From Streptomyces sp. SAI-135 (GTDB lineage: Bacteria; Actinomycetota; Actinomycetes; Streptomycetales; Streptomycetaceae): a DNA stretch of 64,000 nt. The stretch lies in NCBI RefSeq assembly GCF_029893805.1, contig NZ_JARXYP010000002.1, positions 6,820,001-6,884,000 of the forward strand. Direction: 5' to 3'. This document shows, one piece after another, positions 43,043 through 51,715 of this stretch (position 1 is its first letter; the number at the start of each line of letters is the position of its first letter). The notes beneath the pieces were generated by a model. That model did not search any database, was not told the DNA's origin, and was given only the letters and a program-made list of their open reading frames with translations. The translations under genes and the position numbers were made by a program.

Positions 43043-44236
43043 ATGCGCGTGTCCCCCACCTCCTCCGTCGTGCCGGCCCGGTCGGCTCCCCAGCTCGCGG
43101 AGCTGTCGCGGGACGGCGAGCGCCCCGACCGGCCGCACCTCACCGAACTGCGGCTCTCCGCGTACGCCGTGCACCGGCGGGCCGCGCTGCCCCTCGGGCC
43201 GCTGACCCTGTTCGCCGGGCGCAGCGGCAGCGGCAAGACCAGCGCGCTCAGGGCGTACGAGGCGCTCGCCCGGCTCGGTGGCGGCGCGAGCCTCGATGAG
43301 GTGTTCGCCCGGCCCGTCTCCTGTGTCCCCGACCGGGCCCGCCCCGACGCACAGCGCCGCCGCGGCTTCCGCATCGGCTGCACGGCCGACGGGCCCGAGG
43401 GACCGGTCCGGCTCGACGTCGCCGTCCAGGCCGAGCCCGAACTGCGCATCGTGGGCGAGCGGTTGGCGTCCGGCGGGCTCGTCCTGCTGGAGACCGCCCT
43501 GCGCGACCCCGCCCGCCGGTCCGTGCAGGCCGCCTGGCACACCGCCGGCAGCGCGCCGGTCACCCGCGCCCCGCTCCCGGACGACCGACTCGGCACCCCC
43601 CTGCTTCCGCTGCGCGTGGCCGGCCGCACCGAAGGACAGCGGCGCGTCCTGGCCGCCGCCGAGCAGATGGTCGTCGCCCTGCGCTGCGTCTTCGGCTGCG
43701 ACCCGCGGCCCGGACGCATGCGCCTGCCCGTCCCGACCGGTTCCGGACGGCTGCTCGGCGGCTGCGACAACCTCGCCGACGTCCTGTGGCGCACCCGCGC
43801 GGAGTGCGGCCGACGGCACGCGCAACTCGTCGCCGCGGTGCGCGCCGGATGCGCGGGCCCCGTGGCCGACGTGCTCGCCGAAGCCCTGCCCGCCGGGCTG
43901 GTCCGGGCCCTGCTCGACCGCGGGGACGGCGGCCGGACGGAGCTCGGGCGGCTCGGCGACGGCGAGTTGCGGTATCTCGCGCTCGCCCTGGTACTGCTCA
44001 CCGGGCCCGGGGTGCTGGAGGTCGACCCGGCCGGCGAGGTGCCCGCGGCGATGCAGACGCTCACCGTGCTCGCCGACAACCTCGACCGGAACCTGGACCC
44101 ACGCCAGCGGACCGAGCTGCTGCGGCTGGCCGTGCGGATGTGCGAGCGCGGACACATCCGGCTCGTCGGCGCGGTCAGCGACGCCTCCTGGGCCACGGGG
44201 ACGGACGGGGTCACGGTGGTACACCTGGAGCCGTGA
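43043..44236 (+). CDS. SMC/RecF-like ATP-binding protein, 397 aa
   Basis: After about 35 variable residues the core begins LTELRLSAYAVHRRAALPLG, then Walker A FAGRSGSGKTSALRA (about 56-70) and a final signature-like LGDGELRYLALALVLL (about 312) followed by LEVDPAGEVP and a late Asp/His region (GAVSDAS). This is the layout of short AAA ATPases of the RecF/SMC type, with the two halves separated by a domain of about 240 residues. The classic Walker B aspartate is hard to place. It forms a coupled pair with the MazG-like gene (GTGA overlap). Function unknown. Confidence 0.7.
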   Translation: MRVSPTSSVVPARSAPQLAELSRDGERPDRPHLTELRLSAYAVHRRAALPLGPLTLFAGRSGSGKTSALRAYEALARLGGGASLDEVFARPVSCVPDRARPDAQRRRGFRIGCTADGPEGPVRLDVAVQAEPELRIVGERLASGGLVLLETALRDPARRSVQAAWHTAGSAPVTRAPLPDDRLGTPLLPLRVAGRTEGQRRVLAAAEQMVVALRCVFGCDPRPGRMRLPVPTGSGRLLGGCDNLADVLWRTRAECGRRHAQLVAAVRAGCAGPVADVLAEALPAGLVRALLDRGDGGRTELGRLGDGELRYLALALVLLTGPGVLEVDPAGEVPAAMQTLTVLADNLDRNLDPRQRTELLRLAVRMCERGHIRLVGAVSDASWATGTDGVTVVHLEP

Positions 44237-44559
44237 CAGAACCCCTCGACGTGGCGAAACTGCAGCGCCGGCTGGCCGACTTCGCGGCGGCACGTGACTG
44301 GCAGCCGTACCACACCCCCAAGAACCTCGTCGCCGCGCTCAGCGTGGAGGCCTCCGAACTCGTCGAGATCTTCCAGTGGTTGACCCCCGAGGAGTCGGAG
44401 CGGGTCATGGCGGACCCCGACACCGCGCACCGCGTCAGGGACGAGATCGCCGACGTGCTCGCCTATCTGCTCCAGCTGTGCGAGGTGCTCGGCGTCGATC
44501 CGCTGGCCGCGCTGGACGCCAAGATCGACCGCAACGAGCGGCGGTTTCCGGCACCCTGA
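44233..44559 (+). CDS. MazG-like nucleotide pyrophosphohydrolase, 108 aa
   Basis: The GTG at 44233 overlaps the ATPase stop. The sequence shows the all-alpha NTP-pyrophosphatase pattern: HTPKNLVAALSVEASELVEI (EAxE metal ligands), then DEIADVLAYLLQLCEVLGVD (ExxD ligands), and NERRFPA at the end. It is close to the RS21-C6/dCTPase subgroup, which hydrolyses dCTP or modified dNTPs to monophosphates. Coupling with an ATPase upstream hints at shared action in DNA metabolism or housekeeping; that is inference. Confidence 0.85.
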   Translation: MTEPLDVAKLQRRLADFAAARDWQPYHTPKNLVAALSVEASELVEIFQWLTPEESERVMADPDTAHRVRDEIADVLAYLLQLCEVLGVDPLAALDAKIDRNERRFPAP

Positions 44560-44617
44560 GGACGGATCCCATCCGCTTTCACTCTCAGTGATGAAAAAGA
44601 GGCCCGAAACCGATTTG

Positions 44618-44684
44618 TTGTCCACAGATTTCCGCCTACCTCTGGTTTTTCGTTCCGAGCTACCTCACTCTGGGTAGTGGACAA
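44618..44684. promoter_or_regulatory. Inverted pair of DnaA-box-like sequences
   Basis: TTGTCCACA (44618-44626) equals the Streptomyces DnaA-box consensus, and AGTGGACAA (44676-44684) is TTGTCCACT on the other strand. They are 49 bases apart in an AT-richer gap upstream of the DUF6099 gene. Confidence 0.5.
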
Positions 44685-44736
44685 GGGAGTTCGGGCGGAC
44701 GTGCGCGGGGTACGTCGCGACAGACGGGGGCAGCCG

Positions 44737-45207
44737 ATGGACGCGGTGCGGCTCATCGTGACGAGCAGGCGTGCCCTGGCCGGGGGCGGCGAGACGCCTC
44801 AGGTCATGGCGGAGGTGTGGCAGGCGCAGGCCCTGGCCCAGGCCATAGGGAGCCGCCTCGCGGTCGCCGGACCGCCGGAACTGCGGGGCGAGGCACTGGG
44901 GTTGACCGAGCTGGCGGGCCGCGGCTGCGGGGTCCTGGAGCGTCCCGACATCGCCCTGGCCGAGCTGCGGGCCGCGCAGCTCACCGAGCTCGGTGACGCC
45001 CGCCAGGCCCTCCTCTACCTCGGCGGTCTCCTCGGCGAGGTGGGGATAGCCCTGGTCGGCCTGGCCTGCGCGGCCGACGACGAGACGACCTACTGGCAGT
45101 GCATGGAGGCCATCGACGCGGCGGACGAGTCGCGGGACCGGGTGCTGCAGATGCTGCGAAGACTGGCGGACCGGGGGGAGGAGCTGCCTGAACGGGAAGC
45201 GGGGTGA
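44737..45207 (+). CDS. DUF6099 family protein, 156 aa
   Basis: The ATG at 44737 is preceded by GGGGGCAG. The product is alpha-helical (MDAVRLIVTSRRALAGGGET..., AEVWQAQALAQAIGSRLAV, LAELRAAQLTELGDARQALL) and soluble, with a C-terminal charged helix. It matches the DUF6099 family as remembered, restricted to Streptomyces and relatives. No function is known. It is preceded by the DnaA-box-like pair and followed by a large inverted repeat. Confidence 0.75.
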   Translation: MDAVRLIVTSRRALAGGGETPQVMAEVWQAQALAQAIGSRLAVAGPPELRGEALGLTELAGRGCGVLERPDIALAELRAAQLTELGDARQALLYLGGLLGEVGIALVGLACAADDETTYWQCMEAIDAADESRDRVLQMLRRLADRGEELPEREAG

Positions 45208-45234
45208 GTTGTCGGCCACGGGTGCGTCGCGGCT

Positions 45235-45326
45235 GGTCGCGCGGTTCTCCGCGCCCCTGAGGGGGTGCAGCCCGTCTCTGCCTCGGCCGCACCCACTTTC
45301 TTTGGGGCGCGGGGAACCGCGCGACC
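45235..45326. repeat. Dispersed Streptomyces inverted repeat
   Basis: Two arms of 23 bases with one mismatch (45235-45257 beginning GGTCGCGCGGTTC, and 45304-45326 ending GAACCGCGCGACC) enclose 46 bases. I recall near-identical GGGGCGCGGGGAAC-containing elements scattered between genes in many Streptomyces. Here it follows the DUF6099 gene and may also terminate transcription. Confidence 0.65.
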
Positions 45327-45358
45327 TGCCCCCACCGGCCGGCAGCCGACGACCGACC

Positions 45359-45529
45359 TCAGCCGGCCTCCTCCTCACCAGCCTCCCGTACCGAACCCCC
45401 GGCCCCCTGAAGATCCGCGTCCAACGCCGACAGGTCCGCGTTCAGCGCCGCCATCAGCTCCTCCATCTGCTGCAACAACCCCTTCGGCTGCCCAGCCCCC
45501 GCAGTCAGCGGCACGGTTTCTTCGGACAT
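45359..45529 (-). CDS. Small acidic helical protein, 56 aa
   Basis: ATG 45529 has a strong GAGGAGG six bases upstream. The peptide begins MSEETVPLTAGAGQPKG, then a heptad-like helix LLQQMEELMAALNADLSALD, and an acidic tail. It has no cysteine, no membrane segment and no RiPP modification gene nearby. It may be a small coiled-coil partner protein. Family unknown to me. Confidence 0.65.
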   Translation of the reverse strand: MSEETVPLTAGAGQPKGLLQQMEELMAALNADLSALDADLQGAGGSVREAGEEEAG

Positions 45530-45741
45530 GACGGCCTCCTCGGCCCAGGACCCACACGGGTGACGGACGACGCACCGGCGACGACGTGCCGGCTCCGCCC
45601 GAGCCAACGATCACCGAAGGGCCCGGTCACTGGCACCGCCGGCCCTCGCATGCGCCGGGGCCGAATTTCACCCGCCCGGGGACGGCGGAGGCCACGGGGA
45701 CCGGTGAGGCCGCAGCTCACCCCTGCGTGCAGGATGGAGTC

Positions 45742-46665
45742 ATGGATCTCCGCATCTTCACCGAGCCCCAGCAGGGCGCGAGCTACGACACCCTCCTCAC
45801 CGTCGCCAAGGCCACCGAGGACCTCGGCTTCGACGCGTTCTTCCGCTCCGACCACTACCTGAAGATGGGTGACGCCGACGGACTGCCGGGTCCCACCGAC
45901 GCCTGGATCACCCTCGCCGGCCTCGCCCGCGAGACCGAGCGGATCCGCCTCGGCACCCTGATGACCGCCGCCACCTTCCGGCTGCCCGGCGTCCTCGCCA
46001 TCCAGGTCGCCCAGGTCGACCAGATGTCCGGCGGCCGCGTCGAACTGGGCCTGGGCGCGGGCTGGTTCGAGGAGGAGCACACGGCGTACGGCATCCCGTT
46101 CCCGAAGGAGAAGTTCCCCCGCCTGGAGGAGCAGCTGGAGATCGTCACCGGCCTGTGGGCCACCGAGCCCGGCGCGACCTTCGACTTCCACGGCAAGCAC
46201 TACGACCTCACGAAGTCGCCCGCGCTGCCCAAGCCCGCGCAGGACAAGATCCCCGTGCTGATCGGCGGCCACGGCACGACCCGCACCCCGCGCCTCGCGG
46301 CCCGCTACGCCGACGAGTTCAACATGCCGTTCGCCTCGCCCGAGGACAGCGAGGCCCAGTTCGGCCGGGTCCGCGCCGCCGCCCAGGAGGCGGGCCGCGC
46401 GGCCGACGCGATCACCTTCTCCAACGCGCTCGTGGTCTGCGTCGGCAAGGACGACCAGGAGGTCGCCCGTCGTGCCGCGGCGATCGGCCGTGAGGTCGAG
46501 GAGCTCAAGACCAACGGCCTGGCCGGCACCCCCGCCGAGGTCGTCGACAAGATCGGCCGTTATGCCGCCGTGGGCTCCCGCCGGATCTACCTCCAGGTCC
46601 TGGACCTCGACGACCTGGACCACCTGGAGCTGATCTCCGCGCAGGTCCAGTCGCAGCTGTCGTAA
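45742..46665 (+). CDS. LLM-class F420-dependent oxidoreductase, 307 aa
   Basis: The ATG at 45742 is preceded by AGGATGGAG. The protein is a luciferase-like TIM barrel: MDLRIFTEPQQGASYDTLLT, DAFFRSDHYLKMG, LARETERIRLGTLMTAATF, the VDQMSGGRVELGLGAGWFEEEH segment and IPVLIGGHGTTRTPRLAARYADEFN. The last segments match the Streptomyces/Mycobacterium subfamily that uses coenzyme F420 rather than FMN; the substrate is unknown. It is followed by a strong terminator and is not coupled to hen1. Confidence 0.88.
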   Translation: MDLRIFTEPQQGASYDTLLTVAKATEDLGFDAFFRSDHYLKMGDADGLPGPTDAWITLAGLARETERIRLGTLMTAATFRLPGVLAIQVAQVDQMSGGRVELGLGAGWFEEEHTAYGIPFPKEKFPRLEEQLEIVTGLWATEPGATFDFHGKHYDLTKSPALPKPAQDKIPVLIGGHGTTRTPRLAARYADEFNMPFASPEDSEAQFGRVRAAAQEAGRAADAITFSNALVVCVGKDDQEVARRAAAIGREVEELKTNGLAGTPAEVVDKIGRYAAVGSRRIYLQVLDLDDLDHLELISAQVQSQLS

Positions 46666-46716
46666 ATCGAAGGCACTGGTCGCAGCCCCTGTGCGAAGCT
46701 GAGGGCGTCGTCCTGC

Positions 46717-46749
46717 CGAGCCCCCGGGATCACCCTTCCCGGGGGCTCG
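46717..46749 (+). terminator. Terminator hairpin after the F420 oxidoreductase gene
   Basis: A perfect 12-bp stem CGAGCCCCCGGG with a 9-base loop. It lies 51 bases after the oxidoreductase stop and 48 bases before hen1, so hen1-pnkp should have its own promoter or be attenuated. Confidence 0.8.
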
Positions 46750-46797
46750 CGCGCGCACGGCACCCTGTCCCGTCCACCGGCCGGAAAGGCCACTCGC

Positions 46798-48264
46798 ATG
46801 TTTCTGACGATCAGTACCACCGGTACTCCCGAGCGCCCCGCGACCGACCTCGGCTTCCTGCTGCACAAGCATCCCGAGAAGGCGCAGGCGTTCTCCACCT
46901 CCTACGGCAGGGCGCACGTCCTGTACCCCGAGGCGGACGACCAGCGCTGCACGGCGGCGCTGCTGCTGGAGGTCGACGCGGTGGCGCTGGTCAGGCGCGG
47001 CAAGGGCAAGGGACGCGGCGGCGCCCCCGATGCGGCCCTCGCGCAGTACGTCAACGACCGCCCCTACGCGGCCTCCTCGCTGCTCGCCGTGGCCCTCAGC
47101 GCGGTCTTCTCCAGCGCGATGCGCGGGGTGTGCAACGCCAAGCCCGAACTCCCCTCGCAGCCGCGGCCGTTGCGTATCGAGGTGCCCGCCGTCGCGGCCC
47201 GGGGCGGCCCGGAAGTCGTGCGCCGACTGTTCGAGCCGCTCGGCTGGACCGTGACCGCCGAACCGGTGGCGCTGGACGCCGAGTTCCCGGAGTGGGGCGA
47301 CTCGCGCTACGTCCGCCTCGAACTGGAGTCCGCGCGGCTCACCGTTGCCGAGGCCCTGCGCCACCTGTACGTCCTGCTGCCGGTCCTCGACGACGCCAAG
47401 CACTACTGGGTGGCCCCCGACGAGGTCGACAAGCTGCTCAGGGCCGGTGACGGCTGGCTGCCCGACCACCCGGAGCAGAAGCTGATCACCAGCCGCTACC
47501 TGTCCCGCCGCTGGTCGCTGACGCGTGAGGCGATGGAGCGCCTGGAGCTGGTGCGGCTCGCCGAGACGGACGACAGCGAGGTCGAGGACATCGACAACGC
47601 CGTCGAGGCGGAGACCGAGACCGAGGAGAAGCCGACCCCGCTCGCCGTCCAGCGCCGCGAGGCGATCCTGGAGGCACTGCGCGCAGCCGGAGCCGCCCGC
47701 GTGCTCGATCTCGGGTGCGGACAGGGCCAGTTGGTGCAGGCACTGCTCAAGGACCCGCGGTTCACCGAGATCGTCGGCGTGGACGTGTCGGTGCGGGCGC
47801 TCACCATCGCCTCCCGGCGGCTGAAGCTGGACCGCATGGGGGAGCGGACGGCCTCCCGCGTCCAGCTGTTCCAGGGCTCGCTCGCGTACACCGACAAGCG
47901 GCTCAAGGGGTACGACGCCGCCGTGCTCAGCGAGGTGATCGAGCACCTCGACCTGCCGAGGCTGCCCGCCCTGGAGTACGCGGTGTTCGGCGCGGCCCGC
48001 CCGCGGACCGTCCTCGTGACGACCCCGAACGTCGAGTACAACGTCCGCTGGGAGTCGCTCCCGGCCGGGCACGTCCGGCACGGCGACCACCGCTTCGAGT
48101 GGACGCGCGAGGAGTTCCGGTCGTGGGCGTCCTCCGTGGCCGAACGGCACGGCTACGGCGTGGAGTTCGTGCCCGTCGGACCGGACGACCCCGAAGTGGG
48201 TCCCCCCACCCAGATGGCCACGTTCACGCTCAGCACCGAGAAGAAGGAGGCGAAGGCGGCATGA
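46798..48264 (+). CDS. hen1: 3' terminal RNA ribose 2'-O-methyltransferase Hen1, 488 aa
   Basis: The N-terminal half (about 1-245, MFLTISTTGTPERPATDLGFLLHKHPEK) is the bacterial Hen1 N-terminal domain that activates the Pnkp ligase. The C-terminal half is a SAM methyltransferase: LDLGCGQGQLVQALL (about 302), DVSVRAL, the metal-binding SEVIEHLD (two Glu and a His) and the later His in GDHRFEW. It methylates the 2'-OH at the cleavage site before ligation, so the repaired RNA resists the same ribotoxin. The stop overlaps the pnkp start by 4 bases. Acidic linker (EVEDIDNAVEAETETEEK) separates the halves. Confidence 0.95.
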   Translation: MFLTISTTGTPERPATDLGFLLHKHPEKAQAFSTSYGRAHVLYPEADDQRCTAALLLEVDAVALVRRGKGKGRGGAPDAALAQYVNDRPYAASSLLAVALSAVFSSAMRGVCNAKPELPSQPRPLRIEVPAVAARGGPEVVRRLFEPLGWTVTAEPVALDAEFPEWGDSRYVRLELESARLTVAEALRHLYVLLPVLDDAKHYWVAPDEVDKLLRAGDGWLPDHPEQKLITSRYLSRRWSLTREAMERLELVRLAETDDSEVEDIDNAVEAETETEEKPTPLAVQRREAILEALRAAGAARVLDLGCGQGQLVQALLKDPRFTEIVGVDVSVRALTIASRRLKLDRMGERTASRVQLFQGSLAYTDKRLKGYDAAVLSEVIEHLDLPRLPALEYAVFGAARPRTVLVTTPNVEYNVRWESLPAGHVRHGDHRFEWTREEFRSWASSVAERHGYGVEFVPVGPDDPEVGPPTQMATFTLSTEKKEAKAA

Positions 48265-50804
48265 CCGAGACCCAGCGCACGGGACGGACTCTGCCCGTCA
48301 CCGACCTCTCCCTCGTGGTCCTCGTCGGCGCCTCCGGCTCCGGCAAGTCCACCTTCGCCCGCCGGCACTTCAAGCCGACCGAGGTGGTCTCCTCGGACTT
48401 CTGCCGGGGCCTGGTCTCGGACGACGAGAACGACCAGGGCGCCACCAAGGACGCCTTCGACGTCCTGCACTACATCGCGGGCAAGCGCCTGGCCGCCGGC
48501 CGGCGCACGGTCGTCGACGCGACCAGCGTGCAGTCCGACTCCCGGCGCCAGCTCATCGACCTGGCCAAGAAGTACGACGTGCTGCCGATCGCCATCGTCC
48601 TGGACGTGCCCGAGGAGGTGTGCGCCCGGCGCAACGCGGGCCGCACCGACCGGGCCGACATGCCGGTCCGCGTCATCAAGCGCCACATCCGCGAACTCCG
48701 GCGCTCCGTCCGCCATCTGGAGCGCGAGGGCTTCCGCAAGGTGCACGTCCTGCGCGGGGTCGACGACATCGAGCAGGCCACCGTCGTCACCGAGAAGCGC
48801 TTCAACGACCTGACCCACCTCACCGGCCCCTTCGACATCGTCGGCGACATCCACGGCTGCGCCTCCGAACTGGAGTCGCTGCTCGGCAAGCTGGGCTACG
48901 TCGACGGCGTCCACCCCGAGGGCCGTACCGCGGTCTTCGTCGGCGACCTCGTCGACCGCGGTCCGGACAGCCCGGGTGTGCTGCGGCGCGTGATGTCGAT
49001 GGTCAAGTCGGGCAACGCGCTGTGCGTGCCGGGCAACCACGAGAACAAGTACGGCCGTCACCTCAAGGGCCGCAAGGTCCAGCACACCCACGGCCTGGCC
49101 GAGACCATCGAGCAGATGGAGAGCGTCTCGGACGAGTTCCGCGCCGAGGTGCGGGAGTTCATCGACGGACTCGTCAGCCACTACGTCCTCGACGGCGGCC
49201 GCCTGGTCGTCTGCCACGCCGGTCTGCCGGAGAAGTACCACGGCCGCACCTCGGGCCGGGTCCGCTCGCACGCCCTGTACGGCGACACCACCGGTGAGAC
49301 CGACGAGTTCGGACTGCCGGTGCGCTACCCGTGGGCGGAGGACTACCGAGGCCGGGCCGCCGTGGTCTACGGCCACACCCCGGTCCCGGAGGCGACCTGG
49401 CTCAACAACACCATCTGCCTGGACACCGGCGCCGTCTTCGGCGGCAAGCTCACGGCACTGCGCTGGCCGGAGCGGGAGCTGGTCGACGTACCGGCGGAGC
49501 GGGTCTGGTACGAGCCGGCGAAGCCGCTGAGGTCGGAGGCGCCCGGCGGGCACGACGGCCGGCCGCTCGACCTGGCCGACGTGCACGGCCGCAGGGCCGT
49601 CGAGACCCGGCACCAGGGCCGGGTGGCGGTCCGCGAGGAGAACGCGGCGGCGGCCCTGGAGGTCATGAGCCGTTTCGCGGTGGACCCGCGGCTGCTGCCG
49701 TACCTCCCGCCGACCATGGCACCGACGGCGACCTCGCGTGTCGACGGTTACCTGGAGCACCCGGCGGAGGCGTTCGCGCAGTACGCCGCGGACGGTGTGG
49801 AGCGGGTCGTGTGCGAGGAGAAGCACATGGGCTCGCGAGCCGTGGCCCTGGTCTGCCGGGATGCGGAGACGGCCCGCAGGCGCTTCGGCGTGGACGGACC
49901 CACGGGTTCGCTCTACACCCGCACGGGCCGCCCCTTCTTCGACGACGAGTCGGTGACGGAGACGGTCCTCGACCGCCTGCGGACGGCGATCGGCGAGGCC
50001 GGCCTGTGGTCCGAACTCGACACCGACTGGCTGCTGCTGGACGCCGAGCTGATGCCGTGGTCGCTGAAGGCCGGTGGTCTGCTGAGGTCGCAGTACGCGG
50101 CCGTCGGCGCCGCGTCCGGCGCGGTGTTCCCGGGTGTCCTGGCCGCGCTCCAGGGCGCCGCGGACCGGGGCGTGGACGTGTCGGACCTGCTGGCCCGCCA
50201 GCGGGAACGGGCCGACGCGGCAGGCGCGTTCACCGAGGCGTACCGCCGCTACTGCTGGACCACCGACGGTCTGGACGGCGTCCGTCTGGCACCGTTCCAG
50301 ATCCTGGCGGTCCAGGGCCGCAGCCTCGCCGGGCTCCCGCACGACGAGCAGCTGGCTGTGCTGGACCGCCTGGTGGAGCACGACAGCACCGGTCTGCTCC
50401 AGACCACCCGGCGCCTCTACGTGGACACCGGTGACCCGGAGTCGGTGCGGGCGGGCGTCGACTGGTGGCTGGAGATGACCGGCCGCGGCGGCGAGGGCAT
50501 GGTCGTCAAGCCGCTCGGCGCGGTGGTCCGCAGCACGGAGGGCCGTCTGGTCCAGCCCGGCATCAAGTGCCGCGGCCGGGAGTACCTGAGGATCATCTAC
50601 GGTCCCGAGTACACCCGCCCGGAGAACCTCGACCGTCTGCGCAAGAGGTTCCTGAACCACAAGCGCTCCCTCGCGATCCGCGAGTACGCCCTCGGCCTGG
50701 AGGCCCTGGACCGGCTGGCGGAGGGCGAGCCGCTGTGGCGGGTGCACGAGGCGGTGTTCGGGGTGCTGGCGCTGGAGTCGGAGCCGGTGGATCCCCGCTT
50801 GTGA
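48261..50804 (+). CDS. pnkp: Polynucleotide kinase-phosphatase-ligase Pnkp, 847 aa
   Basis: Three modules are seen: an N-terminal 5'-OH kinase with P-loop GASGSGKST (about 24-32), a metallophosphoesterase 2',3'-phosphatase (about 190-380, DIHGCASELE, GDLVDRGPDS, GNHENKYG), and a C-terminal ligase-like domain with the nucleotidyl lysine K521 in CEEKHMGSRAV. In Clostridium thermocellum this enzyme heals broken tRNA ends and ligates them only with Hen1. The upstream hen1 gene overlaps it by 4 bases. The system repairs RNA cut by ribotoxins such as anticodon nucleases. Length and domain order agree with the family. Confidence 0.95.
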   Translation: MTETQRTGRTLPVTDLSLVVLVGASGSGKSTFARRHFKPTEVVSSDFCRGLVSDDENDQGATKDAFDVLHYIAGKRLAAGRRTVVDATSVQSDSRRQLIDLAKKYDVLPIAIVLDVPEEVCARRNAGRTDRADMPVRVIKRHIRELRRSVRHLEREGFRKVHVLRGVDDIEQATVVTEKRFNDLTHLTGPFDIVGDIHGCASELESLLGKLGYVDGVHPEGRTAVFVGDLVDRGPDSPGVLRRVMSMVKSGNALCVPGNHENKYGRHLKGRKVQHTHGLAETIEQMESVSDEFRAEVREFIDGLVSHYVLDGGRLVVCHAGLPEKYHGRTSGRVRSHALYGDTTGETDEFGLPVRYPWAEDYRGRAAVVYGHTPVPEATWLNNTICLDTGAVFGGKLTALRWPERELVDVPAERVWYEPAKPLRSEAPGGHDGRPLDLADVHGRRAVETRHQGRVAVREENAAAALEVMSRFAVDPRLLPYLPPTMAPTATSRVDGYLEHPAEAFAQYAADGVERVVCEEKHMGSRAVALVCRDAETARRRFGVDGPTGSLYTRTGRPFFDDESVTETVLDRLRTAIGEAGLWSELDTDWLLLDAELMPWSLKAGGLLRSQYAAVGAASGAVFPGVLAALQGAADRGVDVSDLLARQRERADAAGAFTEAYRRYCWTTDGLDGVRLAPFQILAVQGRSLAGLPHDEQLAVLDRLVEHDSTGLLQTTRRLYVDTGDPESVRAGVDWWLEMTGRGGEGMVVKPLGAVVRSTEGRLVQPGIKCRGREYLRIIYGPEYTRPENLDRLRKRFLNHKRSLAIREYALGLEALDRLAEGEPLWRVHEAVFGVLALESEPVDPRL

Positions 50805-50824
50805 GCGGTGGGGTGACCCCACGG

Positions 50825-51715
50825 TCACCCCACCAACCGCAACCGCTCCCCACACACGCCCACCTCCACGCTCTGCCCCCACGTCAGCTCCAGCGCGTCG
50901 CCCTCCATCCCGTCCCCGAAGGCGATCAGGCGTTCGGACTCGACGGTGACGCGGAGGCGGGCCGGGGCGGGGAGTTCGCCGGCGGTCAGGGAGGTGCCGG
51001 TGGCCGGGGACGGCCAGGCCTCGCGGACGAACCAGACCAGGCGGGTCTCCGTCGGGGCGGGGAGCCGCAGGGCGGCGCCCCGCTCCTGCCACACGGACCG
51101 GAGCCAGCCCGTGGCCCCGGTCCCCGTCCCCACCAGCACCCCCGAGGAGGCCTGGGCCTCGACGACACCCCCGTCGCCCTCCAGGCCCAGGCGGTACCGG
51201 GCGGTCTGATGACCGGCGGCGCCCAGGTAGATCTCGTTGAGTGCGACGAGCCGCTGGGTGTCGTCCGCGACGGCCTCGACCATCGTCAGCTCGTCGACCC
51301 GCGCACCGGCCACCGCCAGTAGCTTGGCCGTGTCCCGCGGGCGGTGCCGTACCAGGACACCGGGGTTGCGGCCGGGCTCGGTGTCGATGCCCAGCACCGG
51401 TTGCCCGGACAGGTACTTGGCCACGTTGGCCACCAGCCCGTCCTGGCCGACCACGATCACGACGTCCTCGGGCGCGAACAGGAAGCGGTCCAAGTCCCCC
51501 CGCTCCACCCGTGCCTGGCGCCAGGTCAGGGGGATCGCGGAGGTCACGTCGGCGAGCGCCCGGCGGGTGCGCTCATGGCGTTCGGCGACCTCCGCGATGT
51601 CGCGGCCGCGTGAGGTGAGGAAGAAGGCGGCCTGGCCGTGGGTGCCGTGGTGGGCCACCAACTCCTCGTACTCGGTGGTGCGATGGACCAGGACGGCCCG
51701 TGGGGCGAGACTCAC
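50825..51715 (-). CDS. NAD-kinase-like protein with altered GGDG motif, 296 aa
   Basis: The C-terminal part matches the NAD-kinase/diacylglycerol-kinase fold: VALNEIYLG (the NE motif) at about 160, a GTGTGATGW region near 200 in place of the NAD-kinase TPTGSTAY, and a C-terminal beta domain. The catalytic nucleotide-binding motif reads VGQDGLV (near 90) where NAD kinases have GGDGT, so activity may be different or lost. The stop-proximal residues are ordinary. Its start ATG 51715 overlaps the SPFH gene stop by 4 bases, so the two are co-translated. True NAD kinase is essential and normally encoded elsewhere. Confidence 0.7.
   Translation of the reverse strand: MSLAPRAVLVHRTTEYEELVAHHGTHGQAAFFLTSRGRDIAEVAERHERTRRALADVTSAIPLTWRQARVERGDLDRFLFAPEDVVIVVGQDGLVANVAKYLSGQPVLGIDTEPGRNPGVLVRHRPRDTAKLLAVAGARVDELTMVEAVADDTQRLVALNEIYLGAAGHQTARYRLGLEGDGGVVEAQASSGVLVGTGTGATGWLRSVWQERGAALRLPAPTETRLVWFVREAWPSPATGTSLTAGELPAPARLRVTVESERLIAFGDGMEGDALELTWGQSVEVGVCGERLRLVG

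Noticed and set aside
45359..45529. The 56-aa acidic protein as a RiPP precursor.
   Set aside because: It has no cysteines, no typical leader/core boundary, and no modification enzyme genes nearby.
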